Assembly: GCF_024298965.1 (NCBI RefSeq)
Contig: NZ_CP085193.1
Span: forward strand, 4,216,001-4,280,000
Length of the DNA: 64,000 nt
Source of the DNA: Streptomyces rapamycinicus NRRL 5491
Lineage (GTDB): Bacteria; Actinomycetota; Actinomycetes; Streptomycetales; Streptomycetaceae
Reading direction: 5' to 3'
Below, in pieces: positions 7,176 through 15,746 of the stretch (its first letter is position 1; every line of letters begins with the position of its first letter). The translations under genes and the position numbers were made by a program. The notes beneath the pieces were generated by a model, which saw only the letters and a program-made list of their open reading frames with translations, was not told the DNA's origin and made no database searches.

Positions 7176-7814
7176 GTGGCTCAGTTTCGGCTCCAGGGAA
7201 GCAGGGTGCTCGCGGTCGACCTGACCGGCGACTCCGTGAAGGCCAAGAACGGCGCGATGGTCGCCTACGAGGGGGAGATGACCTTCAAGAAGAGGACGGG
7301 CGGCGGGGAGGGGCTGCGCGGGATGGTGACCCGGCGGCTCACCGGCGAGCAGATGGCGGTCATGGAGGTGAAGGGGCACGGCACGTGCTACTTCGCCGAC
7401 CGGGCGAGCGAGATCAACCTGGTGTCGCTGCAGGGCGAGAAGCTCTATGTGGAGTCCAGCAATCTGCTGTGCACGGACTCCGCGCTGCGCACCGGCACCT
7501 CCTTCACCGGACTGCGCGGCTCCGCGCAGGGCAACGGGCTGTTCACCACGACCGTCGAGGGCACCGGCCAGGCCGCGCTCGTCTCCGCCGGCACGGCGGT
7601 CGTGCTGCGCGTCACCCCGCAGACGCCGCTCCAGGTCGACCCGGGCGCGTACATCGCCCACACCGGCGGTCTGAAGCAGCACTTCCAGGCGGGGGTGAAC
7701 TTCCGCGCGCTGATAGGCGAGAGCGGCGGGGAGTCCTTCCAGATCCGCTTCGAGGGCGACGGGCTGGTCTACGTGCAGCCCAGTGAGCGCAACACGATCG
7801 GGGGCGAGGTGTGA
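7176..7814 (+). CDS. AIM24 family protein (1 of 3)
   Basis: This 212-residue protein of the AIM24/TPM-like beta-sandwich family is made of pseudo-repeated beta strands. It has the family segments VKAKNGAMVAYEGEM, a mid-domain LYVESSNLL, and QVDPGAYIAHTGG near the C-terminus. Yeast Aim24 acts in mitochondrial membrane organisation; the bacterial role is not established. The GTG at 7176 has no Shine-Dalgarno sequence, but a TACCGT -10-like hexamer (7163-7168) lies 7 nt upstream, so the mRNA is probably leaderless. It is first in a three-gene run of paralogues whose stops and starts overlap. Confidence 0.85.
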   Translation: MAQFRLQGSRVLAVDLTGDSVKAKNGAMVAYEGEMTFKKRTGGGEGLRGMVTRRLTGEQMAVMEVKGHGTCYFADRASEINLVSLQGEKLYVESSNLLCTDSALRTGTSFTGLRGSAQGNGLFTTTVEGTGQAALVSAGTAVVLRVTPQTPLQVDPGAYIAHTGGLKQHFQAGVNFRALIGESGGESFQIRFEGDGLVYVQPSERNTIGGEV

Positions 7815-8464
7815 TGCCGTTCAACATCCTCACCTCGCGGATGGTGGAGGCCCAGGTGATGCCCGGGCAGACCCTGTTCAGCCAGCGTGGCGCGATGCTC
7901 GCCTACCGCGGGGACGTACGGTTCACCCCCAGCATCACCGGCGGCCAGGGCGGGGTGCGGGGCATGATCGGGCGGCGGGTCGCCAATGAGGCCACCCCGC
8001 TGATGACCGTCGAGGGCCAGGGCACGGTGATGTTCGGGCACGGCGGCCACCACGTCCATGTGATCGACCTGGTCGGCGACACCCTCTATGTGGAGTCGGA
8101 CCGGCTGCTGGCCTTCGACGGCTCGCTGCGCCAGGGCACGATGTTCCTGGGCTCCCAGGGCGGGGTGATGGGCATGGTGCGCGGCCAGGTCACCGGCCAG
8201 GGGCTGTTCACCACCACCCTGGAGGGGCACGGCTCGGCGGCGGTCATGGCGCACGGCGGGGTGCTGGAACTGCCGATCGGCCCGGGACGCCCGGTGCACG
8301 TCGATCCGCAAGCCTATGTCGCCCACCGGGGTGATGTTCGCAATAAGCTCTCGACGGCGATCGGCTGGCGCGAAATGGTGGGCCGCGGCTCGGGCGAGGC
8401 GTTCCAACTGGAGCTGTCCGGCACCGGCATGGTCTACGTCCAGGCATCGGAGGAGAAGCTGTGA
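7814..8464 (+). CDS. AIM24 family protein (2 of 3)
   Basis: This 216-residue paralogue of the neighbours on both sides has matching landmarks: GAMLAYRGDV, LYVESDRLLAFDGS, and HVDPQAYVAHRGD. The start is ATG 7814, which overlaps the previous stop (TGATG). A GTG one codon earlier (7811) would also work. It is Gly- and Met-rich, with no signal peptide and no membrane helix. The tight overlap implies that the three AIM24 proteins are made together and may form a hetero-oligomer, which is inference. Confidence 0.85.
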   Translation: MPFNILTSRMVEAQVMPGQTLFSQRGAMLAYRGDVRFTPSITGGQGGVRGMIGRRVANEATPLMTVEGQGTVMFGHGGHHVHVIDLVGDTLYVESDRLLAFDGSLRQGTMFLGSQGGVMGMVRGQVTGQGLFTTTLEGHGSAAVMAHGGVLELPIGPGRPVHVDPQAYVAHRGDVRNKLSTAIGWREMVGRGSGEAFQLELSGTGMVYVQASEEKL

Positions 8465-9141
8465 ACGGCCCCGTCATCCATGACGCCTGGACGCTGCCCG
8501 TCGACGACAACATCAATCCGTACGCCTTCAGCGTGGATCTGAACGGCCAGTGGTTCCTGCAGAAGGGGAAGATGGTCGCCTACTACGGGCAGATCGACTT
8601 CCAGGGCGTCGGACTCGGCCACCTCGACCACCTCATCGCCCACAGCTTCCACTCCCCGCTGCACGCCGCGGACTGGGTGGTGGCCGAGGGGCAGGGCAAG
8701 ATGGTGCTCGCGGACCGCGCCTTCGACGTCAACTCCTACGACCTGGACGACGGCAACCTCTCCATCCGGTCCGGCAATCTGCTCGCCTTCCAGCCCTCGC
8801 TGTCCCTGAAGCAGTCCATCGTCCCGGGCTTCCTCACCCTCATCGGCACGGGGAAGTTCGTGGCCGCCTCCAACGGGCCCGTGGTCTTCATGGAGCCGCC
8901 GATCCGGGTGGATCCGCAGGCGCTGGTCGGCTGGGCGGACTGCCCGACGCCGTGCCACCACTACGACCACCAGTATCTGCGCGGCTTCCTCGGGGCCGTC
9001 CGGTCGCGTACGGGCATCGGGGGCGCGTCGGGCGAGGAGCACCAATTCGAGTTCGTGGGCGCGGGGACCGTACTGCTCCAGTCCACGGAGGAGGTCGTCG
9101 CCGAGATATCGGTCGGCGAGACAGGGGGTACCGGTTCGTGA
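8461..9141 (+). CDS. AIM24 family protein (3 of 3)
   Basis: This 226-residue protein is the most diverged of the three. It keeps GKMVAYYGQIDF, a central LSIRSGNLLAFQPS and IRVDPQALVGW, but adds a Cys/His-containing loop (DCPTPCHHYDHQYL, about residues 160-173) that the other two lack and that could bind a metal. GTG 8461 overlaps the previous stop (GTGA). A MarR regulator follows 94 bp downstream. Confidence 0.83.
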   Translation: MNGPVIHDAWTLPVDDNINPYAFSVDLNGQWFLQKGKMVAYYGQIDFQGVGLGHLDHLIAHSFHSPLHAADWVVAEGQGKMVLADRAFDVNSYDLDDGNLSIRSGNLLAFQPSLSLKQSIVPGFLTLIGTGKFVAASNGPVVFMEPPIRVDPQALVGWADCPTPCHHYDHQYLRGFLGAVRSRTGIGGASGEEHQFEFVGAGTVLLQSTEEVVAEISVGETGGTGS

Positions 9142-9200
9142 GCACGAAGGTGCGGAGTGTAACGTCGAACAGGTGACCTCTAGCCCGATACATCCATTGG

Positions 9201-9228
9201 TTCGGAATTCAACTTCTATAGGTAGAAT
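9201..9228 (+). promoter_or_regulatory. Promoter and possible operator of the MarR gene
   Basis: A TAGAAT -10 hexamer lies at 9223-9228, with TTCGGA (9201-9206) 16 bp upstream as a -35. TTCTA and TAGAA arms (9214-9218 and 9223-9227) form a short inverted repeat overlapping the -10, a position typical of an autoregulatory MarR site. The ATG follows 7 nt after the -10, so the transcript would be leaderless or nearly so. Confidence 0.5.
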
Positions 9229-9235
9229 ACATCCC

Positions 9236-9712
9236 ATGGAGACCGAGAACGGCACGCGCTGGCTCAGCGACGAGGAACAGCGCGCCTGGCGCACCCACCT
9301 GGATGTCAGCCGGCTGCTGACCTACCAGCTCGAAAAAGACCTGCAGCCGTTCGGCCTGACCATGAACGACTACGAGATCCTGGTCAACCTCTCGGAGTCG
9401 GAGGACCACCGGATGCGGATGAGCGATCTCGCGTCCGCGACCCTGCAGTCCAAGAGCCGGCTGTCCCACCAGATCACCCGGATGGAGAACGCCGGCCTGG
9501 TCCGCCGCGAGAACTGCGAATCGGACCGGCGGGGGCTGTACGCCGTGCTGACCGAGCAGGGCTGGGACACCATGCGCAAGGTCGCCCCCCACCATGTGGC
9601 GTCCGTGCGCAGGCACTTCATCGATCTGCTCGCGCCGGAGGACCTCAAGGCGCTGTACGGATCGCTGGTACCCGTCGCGGAGCACCTGCGCACCCAGCGG
9701 GGCCGGGTCTAG
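9236..9712 (+). CDS. MarR family transcriptional regulator
   Basis: This 158-residue winged-helix protein has a helix-turn-helix in MSDLASATLQSKSRLSHQIT (about residues 59-78), a wing with CESDRRGLY, and N- and C-terminal dimerisation helices. The ATG at 9236 is preferred over an upstream ATG because it directly follows a clear promoter. It lies just downstream of the AIM24 operon on the same strand but seems to have its own promoter. Its stop codon interleaves with that of the convergent histidine kinase in the tetranucleotide CTAG (9709-9712). Confidence 0.9.
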   Translation: METENGTRWLSDEEQRAWRTHLDVSRLLTYQLEKDLQPFGLTMNDYEILVNLSESEDHRMRMSDLASATLQSKSRLSHQITRMENAGLVRRENCESDRRGLYAVLTEQGWDTMRKVAPHHVASVRRHFIDLLAPEDLKALYGSLVPVAEHLRTQRGRV

Positions 9713-11115
9713 GGGCCGGTCGGCAGCCGCAGCTCGAACAGGGCGCCGCCCTCGGGTGCCGTCCGCACGGCCAGCGTGCCGCCGTGGCGCACCGCCACGT
9801 CCCGCGCGATGGCGAGGCCGAGCCCGGCCCCGCCATCGTCGCGGCTGCGGGCGTCGTCGAGCCGTACGAACCGCTCGAAGATCCGCTCCCGCTCGGCCTC
9901 GGGCACGCCCGCGCCGTCGTCCGCGACCTCCAGCACGGCCCACCGGCCCTCGTCGCGCACCGTCACCCGCACCCCGCTCCTGGCGTGCCGCTGGGCGTTG
10001 TCGACCAGGTTGCCCAGCACCTGGGCCAGCTGCCCGCGCGAGCCCGGCACCGCGACCGGCGCCGCCCCGTCCCGCACCGGCACCCGGTCCGCCACCCGCT
10101 GGGCCAGCTCCTCGCGCACCAGGGCGTCCAGCGCCACCGGCGTCTCCCCCGTGGGCCGCTCCCCCGCGTCCAGCCGGGCCAGCAGCAGCAGATCGGCCGC
10201 GAGCCGCTGCAGCCGCACCACGTCCTCCACGGCGCCGCCCAGGTCCAACAGCTCCGGATGGGCGGCGCCCACCTCCAGCTGGGTGCGGAGCGAGGCCACC
10301 GGGGAGCGCAGCTCATGGGAGGCGTCGGCCACGAAGGCCCGCTGCCGCTCCACGGACGCCTCCAGCGCCGTGAGCGTCTCGTTGGTGGTCCGGGCCAGCC
10401 GCGCCACCTCGTCGTGCGACCCCGGCTCGGGCACCCGCCGGGCCAGGTCCGTGCTCGCCGTGATGGCGGCCATCTCGCGCCGGATGCCCTCCACGGGCCG
10501 CAGCGCGCGCCGGGTCACCAGCCAGGTCACGGCCGCCACGACCACCAGCAGCAGCGGCAGCCCGAGCAGCATCGCGTTCCGCACCGTGGTGACCGCGCCG
10601 CGCTCGGTGGCCAGCGGCGCGCCCGCGTACACGGTGACGTCCTCGCCGGAGGTGTCGGTGGCCTCCACGGCCGCCCAGACGTAGTCGGCGGTCTCCCCGT
10701 CGACACGGGCTGAGCCGTCGCTGTACTCCTCCCCGGAGGAGACCTTTCCGGGACCGCTGTCGTCATCGTCGGTGTCGTCGTCGCTCTCGCCGACGGCCGC
10801 GACGGGCCACACGGACGCGCTCCCGGTGCCCTTCACGGCCTCCAGATCCTCGCTGACCGCCCGCACCCGGCCGTCCTCGTCCACGACCTGCACCGGGACG
10901 CTCTCGTCCAGCTTCAGCGACCCGTAGCCCGCCCCGGCGGCTATCTTCGACGCCACCTCCCGCGCGTCCACCTGGGCCTTCAGCCGCGCCTGGTCCCCCA
11001 GGTCGGAGCGCAGCACCTGGAGCACCGCGATCCCCGCCGCCACCAGGGCCACCGCCACCACCAGGGTCGCCCCCAGCGCGGCCCGCGCCCGTACCGAACC
11101 GAACACCTTACGCAC
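9709..11115 (-). CDS. OmpR-type sensor histidine kinase
   Basis: This 468-residue protein has TM1 at about residues 12-34, an extracellular sensor domain with a very acidic run (SDDDTDDDDS at about 111-120), TM2 at 181-201, a HAMP domain, a dimerisation domain with phospho-acceptor His267 (DASHELRSP), and a HATPase domain with N box (GNLVDNAQRHA) and G boxes (DDGAGV and GGAGLGLA). The GTG start overlaps the regulator gene by 8 nt, so the pair is translationally coupled. The acidic sensor loop suggests a cation or envelope signal, which is inference. Confidence 0.93.
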   Translation of the reverse strand: MRKVFGSVRARAALGATLVVAVALVAAGIAVLQVLRSDLGDQARLKAQVDAREVASKIAAGAGYGSLKLDESVPVQVVDEDGRVRAVSEDLEAVKGTGSASVWPVAAVGESDDDTDDDDSGPGKVSSGEEYSDGSARVDGETADYVWAAVEATDTSGEDVTVYAGAPLATERGAVTTVRNAMLLGLPLLLVVVAAVTWLVTRRALRPVEGIRREMAAITASTDLARRVPEPGSHDEVARLARTTNETLTALEASVERQRAFVADASHELRSPVASLRTQLEVGAAHPELLDLGGAVEDVVRLQRLAADLLLLARLDAGERPTGETPVALDALVREELAQRVADRVPVRDGAAPVAVPGSRGQLAQVLGNLVDNAQRHARSGVRVTVRDEGRWAVLEVADDGAGVPEAERERIFERFVRLDDARSRDDGGAGLGLAIARDVAVRHGGTLAVRTAPEGGALFELRLPTGP

Positions 11116-11764
11116 GGAGCCGGTACCCCGCTCCCCGTACGGTCTCGATGAGACCCGCGCCCAACTTGCGGCGCAGGGCGCTCACATACACCTCGACGAT
11201 GTTGGGGTCGCCGTCATAGGCGAAGTCCCACACATGCTCCAGGATCTCCGCCTTGGAAACCACGTACCCCGCCCGCGTCGCCAATTGCTCCAGCACGGAG
11301 AACTCCTTGGCGGTCAGCGGCACCTCCCGGCCGTCCCGCTCCACCCGGCGCGCGCCCCGGTCCACGGTCAGCGGCCCCACCCGCACCACGGGCGAGGCCC
11401 CCGGGCCGCGCCGCCGCAACAGCGCCCGCACCCGCGCCACCAGCACCACATACGAGAACGGCTTGGTCAGATAGTCGTCGGCCCCGGTGTCGAGCCCCTC
11501 TGCCTCGTCGTACTCGCCGTCCTTGGCGGTGAGCATCAGGATCGGCACCTCGTTCCCGGCCGCCCGGAGCGCCCCGCATACGCGGTAGCCGTTCAGCCCC
11601 GGCAGCATGATGTCGAGGACGACGAGGTCGTACACCCCCTCCTGCGCACGATGCAGCCCCTCCTGGCCGTCGTGCGCCACATCGACGGCGAACCCCTCCG
11701 CCCGCAGCCCCTTGGCCAGCGACAGGGCCAGCCGCCGCTCGTCCTCCACGATCAGCAAACGCAT
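11108..11764 (-). CDS. OmpR/PhoB-family response regulator
   Basis: This 218-residue protein has a receiver domain with acidic pocket Glu7/Asp8, phospho-acceptor Asp51 and Lys101 (DDYLTKPFS), then an OmpR-type winged helix (about 125-216). It is partner of the kinase that overlaps its 3' end. It is divergent from a secreted PepSY-like protein gene. The space between holds a run of CTTCAGG boxes that probably form its binding site, so autoregulation and control of the divergent gene are likely. Confidence 0.94.
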   Translation of the reverse strand: MRLLIVEDERRLALSLAKGLRAEGFAVDVAHDGQEGLHRAQEGVYDLVVLDIMLPGLNGYRVCGALRAAGNEVPILMLTAKDGEYDEAEGLDTGADDYLTKPFSYVVLVARVRALLRRRGPGASPVVRVGPLTVDRGARRVERDGREVPLTAKEFSVLEQLATRAGYVVSKAEILEHVWDFAYDGDPNIVEVYVSALRRKLGAGLIETVRGAGYRLRA

Positions 11765-11786
11765 GCGACCAGCGTCGCAGAGCGAA

Positions 11787-11825
11787 CCTGAAGATCTCTT
11801 CAGGCGGCTTCAGGTGGGCTTCAGC
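11787..11825. promoter_or_regulatory. CTTCAGG box array, probable response-regulator site
   Basis: CCTGAAG and CTTCAGG form an inverted pair (11787-11793 and 11798-11804). CTTCAGG then repeats at 11808-11814 and CTTCAGC at 11819-11825, with 10-11 bp spacing. Such helically phased direct repeats are the normal binding pattern of OmpR-family dimers. The array lies in the gap between the divergent regulator and the PepSY-like gene. Confidence 0.75.
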
Positions 11826-11876
11826 ATCGATCGGCCAGGGTGGTTGACGTCCGAACACGAATGGGGAGGAACCCAC

Positions 11877-12419
11877 ATGAAGCGCATCATCATCGCATCT
11901 GTCGCCGCAGCTGCCCTGGTCGGCGGCGGTACGGCCGTCGCCGTGGCGGGCACGCAGCCCTCATCCCCGGCGGCCGCGTCCACCGGCGCCTCGCTGACCC
12001 AGGCGGCCGGTGCCGCGCTCAAGGCCGCCCCGGGCACGTTGGACTCCATCGACCGCGACCACGGCCGCTGGGAGGCGGACGTCCTGGGCAAGGACGGCAG
12101 GTGGCACGAGGTCACGCTGGACGCCAACGGCAAGGTGATCGACCAGCGGGTGGACCAAGACGAGAACGACCCCGAGGACGCCGCCGAGGCCAAGGCCCTG
12201 CGGCACGCGACCGTCTCGGCCACCGAGGCGGCCCGGAAGGCCGCGTCCCGCGGGACGGTGACCTCCGTGGAGTTCGACGGCGACCACACCCCGGTGTGGG
12301 AGGTCGAGACCGTCAAGAACCACAAGGAGCGCGACCTGCTCGTCGACCCGCGGTCCGGCAAGGTCACCCAGGCCCCGGCCGACGACGACCACGGCGACGA
12401 CGACGGCGACGACGACTAG
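11877..12419 (+). CDS. Secreted PepSY-like domain protein
   Basis: This 180-residue protein has an N-terminal signal peptide (Lys-Arg followed by an Ala/Val core, residues 2-27). It then has two PepSY-like repeats with the WEVETVKNHKERDLLVDPRS type of ending (about residues 128-160) and an acidic Asp/His tail (DDDHGDDDGDDD). It probably acts outside the membrane. GGGGAGGA lies 6 nt before ATG 11877. Its divergent pairing with an OmpR-type system whose sensor loop is also acidic suggests an envelope-stress or metal-binding output or feedback partner, which is inference. Confidence 0.85.
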   Translation: MKRIIIASVAAAALVGGGTAVAVAGTQPSSPAAASTGASLTQAAGAALKAAPGTLDSIDRDHGRWEADVLGKDGRWHEVTLDANGKVIDQRVDQDENDPEDAAEAKALRHATVSATEAARKAASRGTVTSVEFDGDHTPVWEVETVKNHKERDLLVDPRSGKVTQAPADDDHGDDDGDDD

Positions 12420-12584
12420 GGAGAGCCGCCGACGAGGCAGGAGGGGACGGGGTCGGAGGGGTGGGGTCCTGGACACTTACGTGTATTTGTGGCGCCGATC
12501 TCCGGCCCACGCAAGTCCCCGGTCAATGGCGCCGTAAATATACGGTCCAGGGCCCCGCCCCGGAGGCCCCGGCCCCGCCCCCGC

Positions 12585-12621
12585 AACGCACCCTTCGGCG
12601 CACCCGGAACGCACCCTTCGG
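12585..12621. repeat. Short direct repeat in PepSY-meaB gap
   Basis: AACGCACCCTTCGG occurs at 12585-12598 and again at 12608-12621 (period 23) in the 223-bp convergent gap 12420-12642. The gap is otherwise G/C-rich non-coding sequence with one A/T-rich patch (about 12476-12545). No strong terminator hairpin was found. Confidence 0.5.
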
Positions 12622-12642
12622 GGCGCACCCGAACACACGGCG

Positions 12643-13602
12643 CTAGCCCTGCTCGGTCACCGCCGCCACCAGTTCGTCCGCCGCCGTGTACGGATCCAGC
12701 TCACCCGCGACGACCCGCTCCGCGAGCGCCCCCAACCGCCGATCGCCGTGCAGATCGCCGATCCGCTCCCGCAGCGCCGTCACCGCGATCGTCTCGACCT
12801 CGCCCGCCGCCCGCCGCATCCGGCGCTCCGCGAGCACACCGTGCTCCTCCATCCACGCCCGGTGCTTCTCCAGCGCCTCGACGACCTCCTCGATCCCCTC
12901 GCCGCGCGCCGCCACGGTCTTCACGATCGGCGGCCGCCAGTCGCCCGGCGACCGCGACTCGCCCAGCCCCAGCATGTGGTTGAGCTCGCGGGCCGTGGCA
13001 TCGGCGCCCTCCCGGTCGGCCTTGTTGACCACGTACACGTCGCCGATCTCCAGGATCCCGGCCTTGGCCGCCTGGATCCCGTCGCCCATCCCCGGCGCGA
13101 GCAGCAGCACGCTGGTGTCGGCCTGGGCGGCGATCTCGACCTCGGACTGGCCGACGCCCACCGTCTCGACCAGGATCACATCGCAGCCGGCCGCGTCCAG
13201 CACCCGGATGGCCTGCGGGGCGGCCCAGGCGAGCCCGCCGAGGTGGCCGCGGGTGGCCATGGAGCGGATGTAGACGCCGGGGTCGGAGGCGTGCTCCGAC
13301 ATCCGTACCCGGTCGCCGAGGAGCGCCCCGCCGGAGAACGGCGAGGAGGGGTCCACGGCGAGCACGCCCACCCGCTTGCCCGCCCGCCGGTAGGCGGAGA
13401 CGAGCGCGGAGGTCGACGTGGACTTGCCGACCCCCGGCGAGCCGGTCACCCCGACCACATACGCGCCCCCGGCCAGCGGAGCGAGCGCGGCCATCACTTC
13501 GCGCAGCCGCGGCGAGGCGCCCTCGACCAGCGAGATCAGCCGGGCGACCGCACGCGGCCGCCCCTGCCGTGCCTGCTCCACCAGCGTGGGCACATCAGCC
13601 AT
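12643..13602 (-). CDS. meaB: Mutase-associated GTPase chaperone MeaB
   Basis: This 319-residue protein of the MeaB/ArgK family has a P-loop GSPGVGKST (residues 54-62), a following DPSSPFSGGALLGDR switch region, VETVGVGQSE, and NKADREGAD (the G4-type motif). MeaB loads and protects adenosylcobalamin mutases by GTP-dependent gating. It lies 110 bp downstream of a thiolase on the same strand, with a 4 x 14-nt tandem repeat in the gap. With icmA, mce and a PduO-type adenosyltransferase in the same window, it serves branched and odd-chain acyl-CoA metabolism. Confidence 0.94.
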   Translation of the reverse strand: MADVPTLVEQARQGRPRAVARLISLVEGASPRLREVMAALAPLAGGAYVVGVTGSPGVGKSTSTSALVSAYRRAGKRVGVLAVDPSSPFSGGALLGDRVRMSEHASDPGVYIRSMATRGHLGGLAWAAPQAIRVLDAAGCDVILVETVGVGQSEVEIAAQADTSVLLLAPGMGDGIQAAKAGILEIGDVYVVNKADREGADATARELNHMLGLGESRSPGDWRPPIVKTVAARGEGIEEVVEALEKHRAWMEEHGVLAERRMRRAAGEVETIAVTALRERIGDLHGDRRLGALAERVVAGELDPYTAADELVAAVTEQG

Positions 13603-13618
13603 GGGTGCCGTACTCCTT

Positions 13619-13674
13619 ATCGCTCGACCACAATCGCTCGATCACAGTCGCTTGATCACAATCGCTTGACCACA
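13619..13674. repeat. Four 14-nt tandem repeats upstream of meaB
   Basis: The consensus RTCGCTYGAYCACA repeats at 13619, 13633, 13647 and 13661, with one to three differences per unit. The array fills half the thiolase-meaB gap, ending 16 bp before the meaB start region. It is unlike the GC-rich repeats elsewhere in the window. It may be a binding array or slippage product. Confidence 0.75.
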
Positions 13675-13712
13675 GCGGAATCCGACGCCCCGCGCGGGGA
13701 CGCGGGGACGGT

Positions 13713-14909
13713 CTACTTCCCCGCCGGCACCCGCAGGATCAGCGCGTCGCCCTGCCCGCCGCCACCGCACAGCGCCGCCGCGCCGGTGCCGCCGCCGCGC
13801 CGCCGCAGCTCCAGCGCCAGATGCAGCGCGATGCGCGCGCCGGACATGCCGATGGGGTGGCCGAGGGCGATCGCGCCCCCATTCACATTCACCTTTTCGG
13901 GGGAGACGCCCAGGTCCTTCATTGACTGCACGGCGACCGCGGCGAACGCCTCGTTGATCTCGATGAGATCGAGGTCGTCCACCGTCAGCCCGTCCTTGCC
14001 CAGGGCGTGCGCGATCGCGTTCGACGGCTGCGACTGGAGGGAGTTGTCGGGTCCCGCCACATTTCCGTGGGCGCCGATCTCGGCGATCCACTCCAGCCCG
14101 AGCTCCTCGGCCTTGGCCTTGCTCATCACGACGACCGCGGCGGCACCGTCCGAGATCTGCGACGACGTGCCCGCGGTGATCGTCCCGTCCTTGGTGAACG
14201 CGGGCCTCAGCCGGGCCAGCAGCTCCGCGGTGGTCTCGCCGCGGATGCCCTCGTCCTTGTCGAAGACCACCGGTTCGCCCTTGCGCTGCGGGATCTCCAC
14301 CGGGGTGATCTCGGCGTCGAAGAGGCCGTTCTTCTGCGCGGCGGCGGCCCGCTGGTGGGACTGGGCCGCGAACTCGTCCTGCTCGGGGCGCTGGATGCCA
14401 AGCCGGGTGTTGTGCTTCTCGGTGGACTCGCCCATGGCGATGTGCTCGAAGGCGTCCGTCAGCCCGTCGTACGCCATCGCGTCGAGCATCTCGACCGCGC
14501 CGTACTTGTACCCCTCACGGGACTTGGGCAGCAGATGGGGGGCGTTGGTCATGGACTCCTGGCCGCCGGCGACCACGATGTCGAACTCACCGGCGCGGAT
14601 CAGCTGGTCGGCCAGGGCGATCGCGTCCAGCCCGGAGAGACAGACCTTGTTGATCGTGAGGGCGGGCACGCTCATCGGGATACCGGCCTTGACCGCCGCC
14701 TGACGGGCGGGGATCTGCCCGGTGCCCGCCTGGAGCACCTGCCCCATGATCACGTACTGCACCTGCTCGGCGCCGACCCCGGCGCGCTCCAGCGCGGCCT
14801 TGATCGCGATCCCGCCCAGATCTGCTCCTTCGAACGAGCGCAGACTGCCGAGCAGCCGTCCCATGGGCGTGCGCGCGCCCGCCACCATCACAGAGGTCGT
14901 ACCGGTCAT
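13713..14909 (-). CDS. Acetyl-CoA C-acetyltransferase (thiolase)
   Basis: This 398-residue thiolase-fold enzyme has nucleophile Cys90 ([11 protein letters not shown]), the late [10 protein letters not shown] histidine motif, and a catalytic Cys in [10 protein letters not shown] near the C-terminus. It condenses or cleaves acetoacetyl-CoA and feeds acetyl-CoA assimilation and butyryl-CoA formation; a 3-hydroxybutyryl-CoA dehydrogenase lies at 31351-32199. GAAGGGA precedes the ATG. It is divergent from methylmalonyl-CoA epimerase and upstream of meaB. Confidence 0.94.
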   Translation of the reverse strand: MTGTTSVMVAGARTPMGRLLGSLRSFEGADLGGIAIKAALERAGVGAEQVQYVIMGQVLQAGTGQIPARQAAVKAGIPMSVPALTINKVCLSGLDAIALADQLIRAGEFDIVVAGGQESMTNAPHLLPKSREGYKYGAVEMLDAMAYDGLTDAFEHIAMGESTEKHNTRLGIQRPEQDEFAAQSHQRAAAAQKNGLFDAEITPVEIPQRKGEPVVFDKDEGIRGETTAELLARLRPAFTKDGTITAGTSSQISDGAAAVVVMSKAKAEELGLEWIAEIGAHGNVAGPDNSLQSQPSNAIAHALGKDGLTVDDLDLIEINEAFAAVAVQSMKDLGVSPEKVNVNGGAIALGHPIGMSGARIALHLALELRRRGGGTGAAALCGGGGQGDALILRVPAGK

Positions 14910-15047
14910 TGGTGCGTCCCTTCACGAGAAGAAGGAAGTTAACGAGGGTTATCGTCAATGTACTGACGAGTACCCGTGCGGTCATCGGCCCATCGGTGTG
15001 ATCGCGCGCACGTTGCGTAACCGACCGTACGGCGGTGCACTGTTCCC

Positions 15048-15500
15048 ATGCTGACGAGAATCGACCACATCGGGATCGCCTGTTCCGACCTCGACAAGAC
15101 TGTCGAGTTCTACCGTGCCACGTACGGCTTCGAGGTGTTCCACTCCGAGATCAACGAGGAGCAGGGCGTCCGCGAGGCTATGCTCAAGATCAATGAGACC
15201 TCCGACGGCGGGGCCTCCTACCTGCAGCTTCTCGAGCCGATCCGGGAGGACTCCGCGGTCGGCAAGTGGATGGCCAAGAACGGTGAGGGCGTCCACCACA
15301 TCGCCTTCGGCACCGCCGACGTCGACACCGACTCCGAGGCCATCCGCGACAAGGGCGTCCGGGTCCTCTACGAACAGCCCCGCCGTGGCTCGATGGACTC
15401 CCGGATCACCTTCCTCCACCCCAAGGACTGTCACGGTGTGCTGACCGAACTCGTCACCGCCGCGAACCCCGCCGCGCACAAGGACGAAGAGGATCACTGA
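15048..15500 (+). CDS. mce: Methylmalonyl-CoA epimerase
   Basis: This 150-residue vicinal-oxygen-chelate protein has two beta-alpha-beta modules. Metal ligands are visible as His7 (RIDHIGIA), the central Gln of SYLQLLEPI, His84 (GVHHIAFG) and the Glu in VLTELV. It interconverts (R)- and (S)-methylmalonyl-CoA, between propionyl-CoA carboxylase and methylmalonyl-CoA mutase, and supplies extender units for polyketides. The ATG at 15048 has no good Shine-Dalgarno sequence. It is divergent from the thiolase gene and followed by a terminator hairpin. Confidence 0.94.
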   Translation: MLTRIDHIGIACSDLDKTVEFYRATYGFEVFHSEINEEQGVREAMLKINETSDGGASYLQLLEPIREDSAVGKWMAKNGEGVHHIAFGTADVDTDSEAIRDKGVRVLYEQPRRGSMDSRITFLHPKDCHGVLTELVTAANPAAHKDEEDH

Positions 15501-15523
15501 AGCGGACCACTGACCTACCCCTT

Positions 15524-15555
15524 CCCCGGCCGGTAGAGTGCTGCATCGGCCGGGG
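15524..15555 (+). terminator. Terminator hairpin after mce
   Basis: CCCCGGCCG (15524-15532) pairs exactly with CGGCCGGGG (15547-15555) around a 14-nt loop, 24 nt after the stop codon. There is no T-run, as is usual in Streptomyces. Confidence 0.65.
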
Positions 15556-15746
15556 TACGGAAACGGAGAGGGTTCGGGGTCCGGCCCGGGCTTCGCCGAT
15601 GATCTGACACCATTTCTCGGAAGGGCCAGCTCCGGTCCGACCCGGCACGCACCTCGCCTGGTCGGTACCGCAAGGGAAACCGTCGAGGGACCCCCGGGCA
15701 CCGCAAGGGACCACGGGAGCCTGGAGGGTTACGGAGCCGGCCGCCA

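Noticed and set aside
9201..9230. GGAAT at 9205 as a SigR -35
   Set aside because: No GTT at 18 or 19 nt downstream; an ordinary TAGAAT -10 fits better.
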